Assembly (NCBI GenBank): GCA_018398575.1
Contig: JAGTXZ010000006.1
Location: forward strand, 496,001-560,000
Direction of reading: 5' to 3'
Length of the DNA stretch: 64,000 nt
From: Ampelomyces quisqualis
Lineage: Eukaryota; Ascomycota; Dothideomycetes; Pleosporales; Phaeosphaeriaceae
Part shown: in pieces, positions 52,602-63,370 of the stretch
Layout of the letters: each line of letters starts with the position of its first letter
Numbering within the stretch: position 1 is the stretch's first letter
Translations under genes and position numbers: made by a program
Notes under the pieces: generated by a model
What the model was told of the DNA's origin: nothing
What the model saw: only the letters and a program-made list of their open reading frames with translations
Databases searched by the model: none

Positions 52602-53435
52602 TCACTCGGCATTATCGACTCCATATTTCCAGCGCTGCAAGATTTGGCGGATGTGAGATCGCACCCACGGAACCTGTCCGTCAGCCGGGACTTCAACGAG
52701 TTGTGACCAATCCAGCTCATCATGAACAAGTCGGAAGATCTCTACCATCTGGGCGGCAATCTGGTTCTCTGCCTGGCCTTCCGCGGCCTCCGCTATCTCC
52801 TTGATGCTTAGAATGCGATATATTCCGTTCTTGGTACATTCAACAAGGTATTGATACTTATCCATGAACCAATGTGTCTCATCGTATCCGAATTGCTCCA
52901 CGCTGAAGTCTGCAATGAACTCCTCGCCACTCGCTGTAGTGATGCAAAACACGGAATGAACGGGCGTCTCGAGGTTTCTAACGTCGTAGTGCATCCCGAA
53001 AAGGGGCGCTGCGCAAACAAGAAGCCAGTCCGTACGGGCACCGACTGAAAGTAGTGAATCAGAAAGACGAAAAAGAAACGCATTGACAATCATGTCGCAC
53101 GTGTTCAGTTTGAGAACTGCCGATCGTATCCGAGGAGAAATCTCTGGGGGAAAGGCCTCGATGCCTTTTACTTGCTGTACTTCAAAGCCATCAACGGGAT
53201 CAGTGAAAATAGTGTAAATAGGCAATCCTGGACACACTGAGTATGAAGAACCTGTAGAGCAGGTGATTCTGCTGATACGTTTGAGCAGCGACTCTTCGAG
53301 GGTGACGTTGATTATCTCACGGAAAGGAGCGATCAGCGTCTTGATGCTTTCAAAGCTATTTTCCACATGGTGTTGTGAGGTACCGGCGTCTTCACTCTGG
53401 ATGTTGGCGACTTCTCCTGTGCAATTGCCCGTCAT
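52602..53435 (-). CDS. Unknown protein, FGY-motif tandem paralogue 2
   Basis: 277 aa from the ATG giving MTGNCTGEV; the open frame extends 117 codons upstream but that part does not look like protein. It shares with the neighbour at 51217 an N-terminal FESIKTLIAPFREIINVTL-type helix, LKLNTCDMIVN, SVGARTDWLLVCAAPLFGMHY, and HSVFCITTASGEEFIADF followed by SVEQFGY. After the shared core it has its own helical tail ending QILQRWKYGVDNAE. Three residue patterns are invariant in both: CD, GEEF-x-x-DF and VEQFGY. The function is unknown. Head-to-tail orientation supports tandem duplication. Confidence 0.7.
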   Translation of the reverse strand: MTGNCTGEVANIQSEDAGTSQHHVENSFESIKTLIAPFREIINVTLEESLLKRISRITCSTGSSYSVCPGLPIYTIFTDPVDGFEVQQVKGIEAFPPEISPRIRSAVLKLNTCDMIVNAFLFRLSDSLLSVGARTDWLLVCAAPLFGMHYDVRNLETPVHSVFCITTASGEEFIADFSVEQFGYDETHWFMDKYQYLVECTKNGIYRILSIKEIAEAAEGQAENQIAAQMVEIFRLVHDELDWSQLVEVPADGQVPWVRSHIRQILQRWKYGVDNAE

Positions 53436-54875
53436 AATTGAGAACCCAGGTGGGTATGGTAGATATTGACGGGTATAGGTTAGGGGAACAATTTGAGACT
53501 CGAAGGGGACGTTGAAGAGGGGACAGAAAACGAACGAGTTTCGACATTGTGAGATTACAGGCGAGCACGCTGTCTCATATGAGAGATCTAATCGATTTTT
53601 AGACACAAGTGTGACAATGTAACCAGAGAGCAAAAACAATGAAACAGGTCGATGAGTGCATGTTACGTTCCATGGCGCATTGATGGAATATATGCGGGCA
53701 GTCAGCCCCTTGGACCTAAGAATGGAGCGATAATAGAACAGTAACGAAAAGAAAACTGAAATATGGCTGTTCTGATATAGGTTCACTCAACTGCGAAGCA
53801 AAGAGATGAAATGCTGAGAGGTGAAGTTTTTGGCAGTTTTTCCGAGAGTGAATGGTCATGCCGATCAAGCACGATAGACATATCTCATTACGCGGTACCA
53901 AATACGTGCTCCATCCGGATACCTCGGCTCTTACGCGGCCTCCTAACTTCTGGAACTTCTAGCCTCTACATTGTGGAGGGAAAGGAACAGTCGAGGGCAT
54001 CGGGAGGGTCAAGCCAAGGGTCTCTTGGCCCGTGCGTTACTAGCGCAGCATCACCTGCCACCTCCGACGGTCCGTCCCATCTCAGCCAAATTACCTACGC
54101 GGATGGACCCCATTCACCTCTATCGCTCACGTCGCCAGAGTCTTCGTCTACCTCTCTGTGACCCGTGGAGTTTCTTCGATTGTGCTCTGGAGACGATGCA
54201 ATGCAGCCGAGAGATTCCTTCATTTGGCGCCAGATGACCCCGCAGCAGCGCGATCCCATCGCGCTCCACTACAACAGCTACACATGCCCCTCGTGCATGG
54301 CCAGAATTGCAAATGAAGCACAAGACCCACTCACGATGCATGTTACAATCACGCCACACCTCCCAAGCCCATCACACACAGCCACGCGGCGCAGGACTGG
54401 GGCGAGTGCATGGCTGAGTCTGCAGACCGTACGCTTGGCATCCGTCAAACCATCATCAGTGGGCATTGTGTAACTCCGAGCCTACGCTTGCTTCTGAGGG
54501 ATTTGCCTTTTACGGTCGTGTGTACTGCCACCAAGCCGGAAGTACGGCATCTTCACCAAGGTCGAACCCACATCAACCAGTGGGATCACAGGCGGCTGCG
54601 GTCGCTTGCAAGTGCATTGAACGAAGTCGATATGTTGGTGGAGCTGAATAGGAATTGCCGAAGAAACCTGTTGACATTGTTTGCTGATTGAACTAACAAC
54701 CACTTTCAGCTCTTCGGCCTGCGTCACTAGTATACTGGTCAGTCTAGCATTCTTGCATAAAGGATGCGATCCCCCGCTTGCAGGAGAATTATCTTCATCA
54801 CATTCGTCATAAATCTTCTATAATTGAAATCACTGCTCCTTGCACACATCTATCCAAAACTTCTTCACTGTCAAT
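53436..54875. other. Intergenic, no supported gene
   Basis: A 1.44 kb stretch with several plus-strand frames of 70-116 codons (53.8-54.7 kb). None shows a domain, conserved pattern or credible splice partners. The last 150 bp are AT-rich and contain CTATAATTGAAATC just before the CVNH gene, a possible core promoter. Confidence 0.4.
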
Positions 54876-55303
54876 ATGGGCTTCCACTACTCTGCTGAGG
54901 ACGTAAGAATTGACGATAATCATATTTTAAGGGCCAGGCTCCAGAGAGCCGACGGCGAGTGGAACGATGCCGAGATTGACCTGAACAACCACATTGGCAA
55001 CGACAACGGTACTTCTCACGACATCTCTTCGGCTGCAACGACCGTAAGCTAAACACTTGATTTAGGCCAGTTCGTCTGGGATGGTGAGGGCTTCTCTGGC
55101 TCCGCTGAAAACGTCTACTTCTCCCTCGAGAGCGATGGCCATGCCGCGGTCCTCCGTGCTACACTCTTCGATGGTGATGGCAATGGCGAGGAGCGCGACC
55201 TCAACCTCGGCGAACGCATCGGCAACAACGATGGCGAGTTCTCTTACAGTATGCTGCCTCATAAAAAAAACGAAATACTCGCTGCTAATGTTACCAAGAC
55301 TAG
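54876..55303 (+). CDS. Cyanovirin-N homology (CVNH) lectin-like protein
   Basis: Exons 54876-55008, 55066-55248 and 55299-55303 give 106 aa, the size of a single CVNH domain (about 100-110). The two-fold internal repeat is visible. The first half has FHYSAEDVRIDDNHILRARL ... EIDLNNHIGNDNGQFVWDG; the second has FSGSAENVYF ... VLRATLFDGDGN and DLNLGERIGNNDGEF. The L-D/N-L-x-x-x-I-G-N-x-x-G-x-F pattern is the family hallmark. Fungal CVNH proteins are small cytosolic mannose-binding lectins of uncertain role; no signal peptide is present, in agreement. The C-terminus depends on the acceptor: the one chosen adds Asn and stops; another 5 bp downstream would add about 85 unrelated residues. Confidence 0.85.
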
Positions 55304-56124
55304 GGAACCGGATCTGCGAGATTCGTGCGCTGAGGCCTCGAACAAGATGTACTTCTTTTAGCAATCATTCTACTGCAGATATGAGTGCATCAGCGGTCCA
55401 TTGTGTAACATCGTTCAATCCGAAACCTCCATGTGCTAAGATATTCTCAATTCCTCCGTGTTTCGTCCTTATCTTCCTTCAACATCGTCGGACTTATCCC
55501 AAAACCCTTGCGCGCGAAATGGTCCCCATGTTGCATCTTTTCCTCACATGTCAGTAGAAGTTAGCACAAATGTTCGCGTGGAATTTCAGCGGCTACTGCA
55601 AACTCGGCATGTGATCTGGCTCGAGAGGTGCGGTTGACCGCGTTGATCTCAAAGCCGTAACTGGCCCACTTGTGCTTGCGTTCAGCCTCAGCCGTCGCTT
55701 CAACACGTCTGCATAGCCACCTTACACCGCTGATCCACTGAAGGGTAATTACTTAGTGGACGCAAGTCTGAAGCGCTGGTGGCCCTCCAGCAGCAAACTT
55801 TTCGAGGATCATTGTTCACCAGTTGTTATGCGAGCAAACAGTTGAAGCGCACTTGCAGTGCTTTCGTTTGCACGTGTTTATAGTGTCAGCTATTGCGCCA
55901 ATTATTGAACATCTGATCCTGCGCAATGAGCTCGTATACGCATTCATACAACCAGAATCGTCCTACTTTCGCACATCTCAACTTCGACTTCTAACAGTAC
56001 CCACTGTAGTCCGAACACCGGCAGTCGAAGGGCCGCATATCTTTTCAATATCATTTCTCAGCCCCGGTATCAGCTGCAGCATCGGTCAGTCTGCAACAGC
56101 CAGCCAGCTTTTATCTTACCTGGA
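55304..56124. other. Intergenic, no supported gene
   Basis: The CVNH 3' flank. Frames present here have no recognisable content. Confidence 0.4.
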
Positions 56125-56472
56125 ATGGAGCTGTCGCATGAAACCCTCAAGGCAAAGCCCCGCCACGTACTGCGGCGTGGTCGGCTTGCAGCAAACCGGC
56201 CGATTCCATCTGGACGAAGCTCATTTACAGTCATCGCGAAAGCCCGAAAGGCCACCCACGGCCAAAAAGTAAACCCTATTGCCAAGCGTCGAGGGCGTTC
56301 GACAAAATACTTGACCGCAGAGGAGATCAAGGCAAAGTGTCGAAAGATCGACTTGAAGATAGCAGGCCATGCAAAGCAGACGGCGGCTCTGAATGTCAAA
56401 AAGCAAGTATTGGGACTTAGGCTTGCGTATATCGAGCGAGAAGAGGCGCAAAAAAAAGCGAGACACAGATGA
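56125..56472 (+). CDS. Basic hypothetical protein, 115 aa (possible array remnant)
   Basis: An ATG-to-stop frame rich in Lys and Arg. The last 60 residues (TAEEIKAKCRKIDLKIAGHA and onwards) have helical, coiled-coil-like spacing and end in KKARHR. The basic end after a helical segment recalls the C-termini of the array genes just downstream, so it could be the surviving tail of a decayed sixth member. The similarity is too weak to prove this. It could also be a short independent gene or chance. Confidence 0.35.
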   Translation: MELSHETLKAKPRHVLRRGRLAANRPIPSGRSSFTVIAKARKATHGQKVNPIAKRRGRSTKYLTAEEIKAKCRKIDLKIAGHAKQTAALNVKKQVLGLRLAYIEREEAQKKARHR

Positions 56473-57003
56473 GGAGTAGGATGGGAGAGAGCAAGGATGA
56501 TGGGAGGATGTCATGAATGATTTGTGTTGGAGAAGGGGTTTGGGAACTACTTCGTGAATCGTGATATTCACGTCGCCACATACCGACAGCAGTAGTCTAC
56601 CATGAGGCGGCGTTGTCATCCCGAGATCATCAAGTAGGTGTTCGAGTTTATAGAGTGTATGACTAATGAATTTCTCAACCCTTAAATGCTACCACATACC
56701 ATTGGTGTTGTCAGTGTTAATCGCTCCATGATCACTGTTGCTCCTGGCAATTGCCTCGCGTCAATCATAGGCTTCCTTGAGAGAAATTGGATTTGAAGAT
56801 CTGGAGAGGCTTAAGTTTTGATTGGTAGGTGAAGTGTAATTTTGCTGAGGGGTGGCGAACTTGAGCAAACGCCGTTGTTTTGATTACGACACAACGCACA
56901 CATACTTTGTCAACAACACCGTCTCCCCTAAATTTGCACCCACCGAGTCAATTCACATACGCAGCTCTTTCTACCTGGCTCAATCTCTCACACTCACGAA
57001 AAT
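56473..57003. promoter_or_regulatory. Upstream region of array gene A
   Basis: 531 bp with no exon recognised. It probably holds the promoter of the gene starting at 57004. Confidence 0.35.
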
Positions 57004-58065
57004 ATGTGGGACGCGTCGACAAATCTCCGACACCTTCAGGATGAGCTCGGCGAGGGAGCACACCTGCTCCAGTGTGCACCATACGAAAAGATATCCGTCG
57101 AAACGCTACACGAAGATCCGCAAGCAGTATCGTTCAAGATCCATGTAGGCTTCATCAGGACTAAGCGCCTCGATGGAGCTGAAGCAGAGTCGTCCGAAGA
57201 CACGGAGGCCAAGACGCCAGTGTCGCGAGTCCAGAAATATGAGGTGTGGGCCTACCTCTACCCCGCGAAGATGTCTGGAGCGAGATCCGAGGTTCATTTC
57301 CATTCGTTCGATTCCGAGGGTCGATATATCGGCAAAGAGGATGGCGAGAACATCTGCAAGTCCATGTCTGGCTGCGCCGCGGCTTTTAGTCTGCCCGGTA
57401 GTAACAAGTGCTCTTTTACCCAGTTGACTGCGTTGGTGAAGTACTACTTCTTGCGCAGCTTGGAAGAGATAACAAGCGAGAATGACGCGGACCTCATGAA
57501 GCACGGCATCCAGATCACGAAGTCCTTCAAGGGGGATCTCGTAGCGGTCTGCCGCAAGTTTCGACATGGCCACAGAAGACTGAGCGCAGCAGCACCGAGG
57601 GTTGCCGCAGCTGGAGACTCCGATAGTCAATACAGCCCGCTCAGTGAGCTATCTGAGGGAGTCTTCGAGAACGATATGGTCGAGGTACAAAGTCCCCTCA
57701 CTGTCAAAGGCGAATCGTCACAGCCGACAAACGTACCGGTTCAGGATGGGCGTCACGATGTTAGTACCATACACACCTCTTTGTTAGTACATAGCTAACT
57801 TTGGCAGGAGCCGACTGTGGACGAAAAGACGATGGCGGACTTGGTCGAGCTGTGCCGCTCCGAGCAAGCTGCTGAAGATGAGCTCGAGAAGATCAAGCAA
57901 GAGATGGAGGTGCTCGAGAAGAAATGCGTTGAGAAGAATGGAGAAAAGGAGGAGTTGAAGAATAGGAAGAGGGCTGCATTTCAGGACATGAGCGCAGAAA
58001 CCGCGTTCATTCTAGGGCACCGACTGGGCTGTGATAGCGCACAGAAACGCATGAGACAGGACTGA
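57004..58065 (+). CDS. Array gene A: novel paralogous family, coiled-coil C-terminus
   Basis: Exons 57004-57759 and 57808-58065 give 337 aa. It is the first of five tandem paralogues. N-terminal motif: HLQDELGEGAHLLQCAP (pattern L-x3-LG-x4-LL-x3-P). Then the shared core follows: VSFKIHVGFI, KYEVWAYLYP, SEVHFHSFDSEG, TALVKYYFLRSLEEI, and FKGDLVAVCRKFRHGHRR, which ends the domain near residue 200. A Ser-rich linker is followed by a charged coiled coil (about 265-315, EDELEKIKQEMEVLEKKCVE) and the tail ETAFILGHRLG, then KRMRQD. The intron sits in the linker. There is no signal peptide, membrane span or known domain. The basic tail could be a nuclear signal. Unlike B, D and E, it lacks the intron inside the core domain. 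Confidence 0.8.
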
Positions 58066-58322
58066 TGCACCCTCCTTGAGCCTGCGGAGAGACTTTCGCG
58101 CGGTGAAGTTCCGAAGGGGAATTCCAGAAAACGCCTAGTGACGTCTTAATTGATATGTGTACGTCTAGACGAATATTTCGCGTCACGTGCAAGAGTGAAT
58201 GCCTAAATTGTCAGAAAATCCGTGCCACACAAACGCGTTCCATTTCTTTCTAAAGGTTCTGTTCACCCTGTACCACAAGCTTGTATGAACCCACCTTCTC
58301 AACTTCTCAGACAATCACGAAC

Positions 58323-59431
58323 ATGGCCATGCCGCAAGCTCAGCACTCGCCACTGCACACGCCAGGCACTGCGGCGGCAAAGGAAAACCGATCATATGCC
58401 AATCTGTGTAGGGAGCTTGGCGAGGATGTCCAACTACTGAGGTATCTCCCATTCAAGCGCGCAACCTTTCAACCCCAGTTCGAGCTCCTCGGCGCCGCAA
58501 ACCATCGCCTGCTCTATGGTGACATGATGGACGAGAAGGATCAGCTCTGGGTATATTTTACACTCGTTCGTGGCGGCCAGAACTACAACAAGGCGACCGG
58601 AGGCACCCGAATGATTACATTTCAGACCTTGAAAGGCGCTCAAAACGGAAAGGCGCCGATTCGGCCGCAAGCTTTACGTGACGTGGCTCTTGCTTCCTGG
58701 CCCTTCAAGATGGCGCGCGACAGCTTTCAGATCATGGTGAGAGTGACTACCAGCAGGAACAGAACAGGAGCTCACTCACTCAGTCAATCGCGAAATACTT
58801 CTTCATCAAGCATGGGGTCGACAAACATTTGCAGATACCCCTCTCGGTCGCCACCTTCAAGGATGACCTCATCCGGGCCTGCATAGACTATAGAGCCGTA
58901 TTCAAAAAGGCAGAGGCAGCCAAAAGGCCACAGGCTGTGACGACGGCTGGTACATGCGGCAGTGCACCGTCTCGCGAGGCATCAGGCGCGCATACATCGA
59001 GACGTCAACCATCTCAGCCGAGTTCGCAGGCTCCCAGCGCAGATGCTTCCGCTAGCAGAGCTCAATCATCATCCCGCTCTTCGCCTTCACCAACCCTCAA
59101 TCAGCTCAGCCAAATAGCCACTGAACGATTCGACAGCCAGGACCGAGAAGGACTAGTCGAGAAATACATCGAGTTCCAGGCTGAGGAGGAGGAGCTCGAT
59201 CAGAGAATCGCACAGTCAGAGGAGGAGCGCTCGGATATTGCTGCACAAATGGTGGGTCTGCAGGCGCGCCTTGACGCGACGACCGACGACAAGTCTGCCC
59301 TAATGGAAGAGAAAGACAGAATCAAAGCCAAGAAGAGGCTCCTGTCAAGCTCCCTGGGTAATGAAGAACAGCTGGAGTTTTGTTTCGAGGCCGGTAGGAG
59401 GATGGGAAGCAAGCGAACAAAGCGCGACTAG
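58323..59431 (+). CDS. Array gene B: novel paralogous family, coiled-coil C-terminus
   Basis: Exons 58323-58736 and 58784-59431 give 353 aa (a start 14 codons upstream is possible). N-terminal motif: NLCRELGEDVQLLRYLP. Core: HRLLYGDMMDEKDQLWVYFT, MITFQTLKG, DSFQIM, then after the intron SIAKYFFIKHGVDKHL and FKDDLIRACIDYRAVFKK. A Ser/Ala/Gln-rich linker (about 200-265) follows, then a Glu-rich coiled coil (EFQAEEEELDQRIAQSEEER) and the tail LEFCFEAGRRMGSKRTKRD, clearly alignable with the tail of gene A (F-x2-G-x-R-[LM]-G ... KR). The function is unknown. It is head-to-tail with A, with a 257 bp spacer. Confidence 0.8.
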
Positions 59432-59977
59432 GGCCTTGGGGATGTCAGGTAACTTGTGGTCAGGAACAATATTAACATTCGCAAGGTGAGTTATTCAATT
59501 GAAAGCTAAGATAAAGTATGTGTATAGAATCCTTGAAAACGCATGAGATGACAAAGGACATCCCCACACCGTCAGTCTGTTGTGAGACGTGAGCTCAGCT
59601 GCGTCATACCACGTGACATCGCGCGTTCGCGCGTTCAACATCTTAGCGCGTTCTTACTGCCCAGCGGCGATGCATAGTGATCATGAGGTTTAATGATTAT
59701 TTTCCAACTTTTATACATTTCAGAATGTAACTTGGTAATCTGCGTTTTTTTAAAGTGACTTGTCAAAATTCGGGTTTTTCTCAAAAGATGACCAGTCAAA
59801 CTTTACAAATGAAGTCTAAATATATATGCCAGGTGAATACTTGGCTAAATGGATCTACTTGGCGTTACACTCGTCTTACTACATGTACCACTGATTCTAC
59901 CATCACCTTGCCTTCGAATGCACTAATTTGCCCCCACCTGGCGTCGCACTCACCTCCCGTCCTCAATCATTGTCAGC
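59432..59977. promoter_or_regulatory. AT-rich spacer between array genes B and C
   Basis: 546 bp, visibly AT-rich around 59660-59860. No exon is recognised. It probably holds the promoter of gene C. Confidence 0.4.
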
Positions 59978-61075
59978 ATGCTGGCTAACGCCTCAAATGC
60001 GATCGATCTGCTCCGCATCAGCCTTGGAGACAATGCGGCACTACTCTATCATCTGGACCATGGAGATGCCAAGTTCGAGAGTCACGAGAAGGACTTCCCA
60101 AATGTCGTGCGTACAGCAATCCTCTTTGGCAGTGTGAGATGCAATCAGCCGCTTCGCCGAACGCCTTCGGTGTGGATTTACCTATGTCGAAGGACCCTCA
60201 CACTTTGTTTTCACTCGTACTACCCGGACGGAGAGCCTGGCGACTTTTACCTGCCGGACGATGTGAGTTAGCCTATTCATGCCATGAAGCTGGGCGATAC
60301 AACATTGCACAATTTCTGATAGAGTTTAGGCCTTCGAAAGCACGATCCCGCATAAGGCGTTTCAGCTAGCTGCCAACCCAATGGAAGTCATAGTGTTGGC
60401 GACATACTACTTTATGGTCTTGGGCGACCAAACTATCGAGTACGCTCTCACGATGACAGAAACACAAAAAGACGTTCTTATCTCTATTTGCGAGGATGCC
60501 AGAGTGGGGAAACAGATGTCCTCCAGCACTTACAACTTGTCCAAAGTGGTGAAGTTGCGAATACGTGTCCCACCTGAGTTACTTTGCGAAAGCCCGCAGG
60601 CTCGACACAGAAGTATGAGACAATTATCGCAGCAGAGTGACAGTAGCATCAGGCAACTTCGCTCTGAGCAAGAAGAGACACCCGACTTTTTTGGGAAGCA
60701 GCATGCTATTGTAATTGATGGAGACATGGTACGTGTAATAACGAATGCGGGAAATTTTCTAGTGGCTAATGTAATTCACAGGATCATTCAGGCGCAGAAG
60801 CAAGACCACCCGTTGACCGTTATCTTAGTCTGCAGTCCAGCGAGTTGAGGACGCAGTATAAGCTCGAAAACCACGGGCGTAACATAGAGGTCTTACGACA
60901 ATCTTTGGAGCGAACACAAACGCAAATTGTCCAGGAGATACAAGAGGTAGACCGGCTGCTAGAAAAGCAGATTGCTTGCGGATTGGAAAAGAAGCGACTG
61001 TGGGATACGCTGTCCAGCCAAGACACTCAGGAGCTGGAGCAGCGAGAGCCTATGAACAAACGGTATAAGTTTTGA
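59978..61075 (+). CDS. Array gene C: novel paralogous family, coiled-coil C-terminus
   Basis: Exons 59978-60262, 60330-60728 and 60782-61075 give 325 aa. N-terminal motif: DLLRISLGDNAALLYHL, then HGDAKF, which recurs as HGDPKF in gene E. Core: AILFGSV, VWIYLCRR, LTLCFHSYYPDG, then VLATYYFMVLGDQTIEYAL and TQKDVLISICEDARVGKQ. The linker is Ser/Gln-rich, followed by a coiled coil (YKLENHGRNIEVLRQSLERT, VQEIQEVDRLLEK) and the tail EPMNKRYKF. This is the most diverged member; part of the core between GSV and VWIY is compressed, so exon 1 may hide a model error. The function is unknown. Confidence 0.7.
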
Positions 61076-61580
61076 GTGCATGGATGCGCGCAAAGCATCG
61101 CATTGAGACAGATCTCTCCCGATAATGTATCAGGAATACCCATGATCAACGTCATGACAAGAATGCCAGAATTACGGCGCAAATTCGAATTACGCAGCTG
61201 CAATGCTGTACAGACCGTCTAGTTCGAGGATTAGGCAAGGATTGTCGCAATTCCATGGTCTTGGCGCCTACAAACATGTTGTGCATCGTTGTTTTGATGA
61301 TTTTCCTAAGTTCGCATTCACCTTGACAACATCGCGTCCGCCTTGTTTTGACCGTGCGTTTGTTACAACACGGCACCCACGCGTTGCGTGCAACTTGATC
61401 CGATACACACCATCACTATACTCCACCCGCATCATGACCGATCCGTCGCGAAAGCAATCAAAAGCGGTGCGACTTGTACTACGGTTTGTCGACATTGGCA
61501 AGATGTGACGAACAGCGCTGACAACTACCAGGTTGCCCGGAACGTCAAAGCCTACACCTACAAATACACCTCATGTCAAT
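61076..61580. promoter_or_regulatory. Spacer between array genes C and D
   Basis: 505 bp. An ATG at 61434 followed by a possible donor does not join in frame with gene D, so I treat the stretch as promoter and 5' UTR. Confidence 0.4.
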
Positions 61581-62976
61581 ATGGACAGCACTGCACCGCT
61601 GATTTCCCAGTCGACGAGTCTGATGACGATACTCGAGATGCTCAAGAAAATACTGGATGAGGATGAACCTCTCAGCGCAAATCTCCCAAACAACCTTGTA
61701 CATGAGATTGATTTCAAGGACACACCTGCTCAACATGGCTCTCAGAGGATCAGATTTGGAAGAATCGAGAAAACTTCAGGCGCAAATACCGAAATCTACG
61801 CATACATGTCCACCTCCAGCCGCCAGAGGGATATTCCTGAGATACACTTCTATAGTCGTCAGCCTTACGGATCGCTGAAGAGATGGCGTTTAGAGGATGT
61901 CATTTTGAAAGGCGAACTAGATGCTGAACTTCTTGCAGTTAAAGGCGCTAGCTCCCCGGCTATTTTAGTCTTGCTCCAGGTGACCTTTCTTTGCCTCTCT
62001 TAGGTGTACACATCTAACACGTGCTAGTGTCTATTCATCTTCAACGGTATCGCTCTGCCCTTGGAGAGTGCTATTTCGACAAGGTTCATCTTTGATGCTC
62101 GGAACATCTGCTATCGGTTCAGAAATCATCGTGAAAAGCAAATGGATGACCACGCACGCCGAAACAAACATGGCAATGATGAACCAATCACCTCACTGGA
62201 CGGTGCTCCTTCGACCCCAGCACCGCAGTCTGACGAGGGAATCGACGCAGGGAACACAGCAACCATGACTAACTTCCTAGTTGCTACAGTACAGCTGTCT
62301 CTCGAACCGACATAGCGGCAGACTAATCATGTTCTAGAGAGCTCCCAAGCGTTCTTATTCCAGCGTGTGCAATCAGTCTTCGATGGTCGACGGCAATTCG
62401 ACCGGTATGCGCCAGGCCACTTCTTCAGCATCACTGGATCCGCACCACGAGTATGCAAAGTTTACCCGTCTGCATGAGCAAAAGTGCACTTCGAAGACGG
62501 AGATCAAAGATGTCGATGGTAAGACTCCCAGTCTTGAACCTGGGTCTACCGTAGCTCTAACCACCTATGCAGATTCCGTCGCTACATTACTCAAAGGACA
62601 ACATGACCAAGAGACCAAAGCGCTTGAAGCTGCTCAAAAAGCTGAGACACAGCAGGTATTGAAGGCCCTGAAGGAGAAACAAGATGCAGAACTCCAGGCG
62701 CAGACCAAGCGGCATGCGTCCGAGGCCGCTATGCAGTGGCAGGAGCCTGCAGAAGGCAACAGTGAATTCTTCGAGAAGCTTAGTGCTCTAAACAAAGACA
62801 AGAACGCAAAAGTAGAATATCTGGCGCAGCTCGAGGCCAAAATTGAGCTCCAACGCAAGGTCCTGCAGTCTTTGCCCAACGTGTGGGAGGCGATCGAAGG
62901 GGAGATCGAAGGAAACATCAGGAAGCGCATGAGAATTCAAGGCAGCGAAGAAGATGCTGCAAACGGAGAGGAGTAG
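61581..62976 (+). CDS. Array gene D: novel paralogous family, coiled-coil C-terminus
   Basis: Exons 61581-61979, 62028-62288 and 62338-62976 give 432 aa, the longest member. N-terminal motif: ILEMLKKILDEDEPLSANLP. Core: SQRIRFGRIEKTSG, EIYAYM, PEIHFYSRQPYG, PAILVLLQ, after the intron CLFIFNGIALPLESAI, and FIFDARNICYRFRNHREKQ. The linker carries RAPKRSYSS, possibly a nuclear signal. Two Lys/Glu/Gln-rich helical stretches follow (ETKALEAAQKAETQQVLKAL; KVEYLAQLEAKIELQRKVLQ), then NIRKRMRIQ and an acidic end. The donor of intron 2 is uncertain (62289 or 62280, both in phase). The first intron is at the same place as in B and E. The function is unknown. Confidence 0.75.
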
Positions 62977-63370
62977 GAAAGCTGGAGCTGCATGGCGTAG
63001 ACAAAGCGTCCCGTAGCATTCAGACCATAGCGTTGGCACAGGCTTAGTTGTAGGAGCCGCTTCTGAGGCCAGCACAACGTTAGGAACAGCAGCGACTTAA
63101 CGGAAGCCGGATCTGATGAAAGATGAGATTGTTGTTTGTTTGTTTTGGTGTGCAGCAAGATCTACCTTCACCTTGACTGTGGGGCAGGAGCAGCCCAACA
63201 AAAATTAGCGTGGCGCGTGAACTTCTTGTCAAATGCGCTGCATTTCTCCGCAACGCACCTGACTTACCCAACAACACTCACTTTGCACTTCTCGCAACTG
63301 ATCTCTTGTCCACACCATTGTCTTGGCCGTTGCGCTTCACTTTTGAGAAACGTGCAGGTTGCCTCATCCA
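62977..63370. promoter_or_regulatory. Spacer between array genes D and E
   Basis: 394 bp with no exon recognised. It probably holds the promoter of gene E. Confidence 0.4.

Noticed and set aside
53811..54691. Plus-strand frames of 90-116 codons between the FGY pair and the CVNH gene
   Set aside because: Composition is dominated by Ser, Thr and Arg without pattern, and I could not assemble a credible multi-exon gene.
61388..61660. A 90-codon frame upstream of and overlapping array gene D as its first exon
   Set aside because: It is in another phase, cannot be joined in frame, and shows no family motif.
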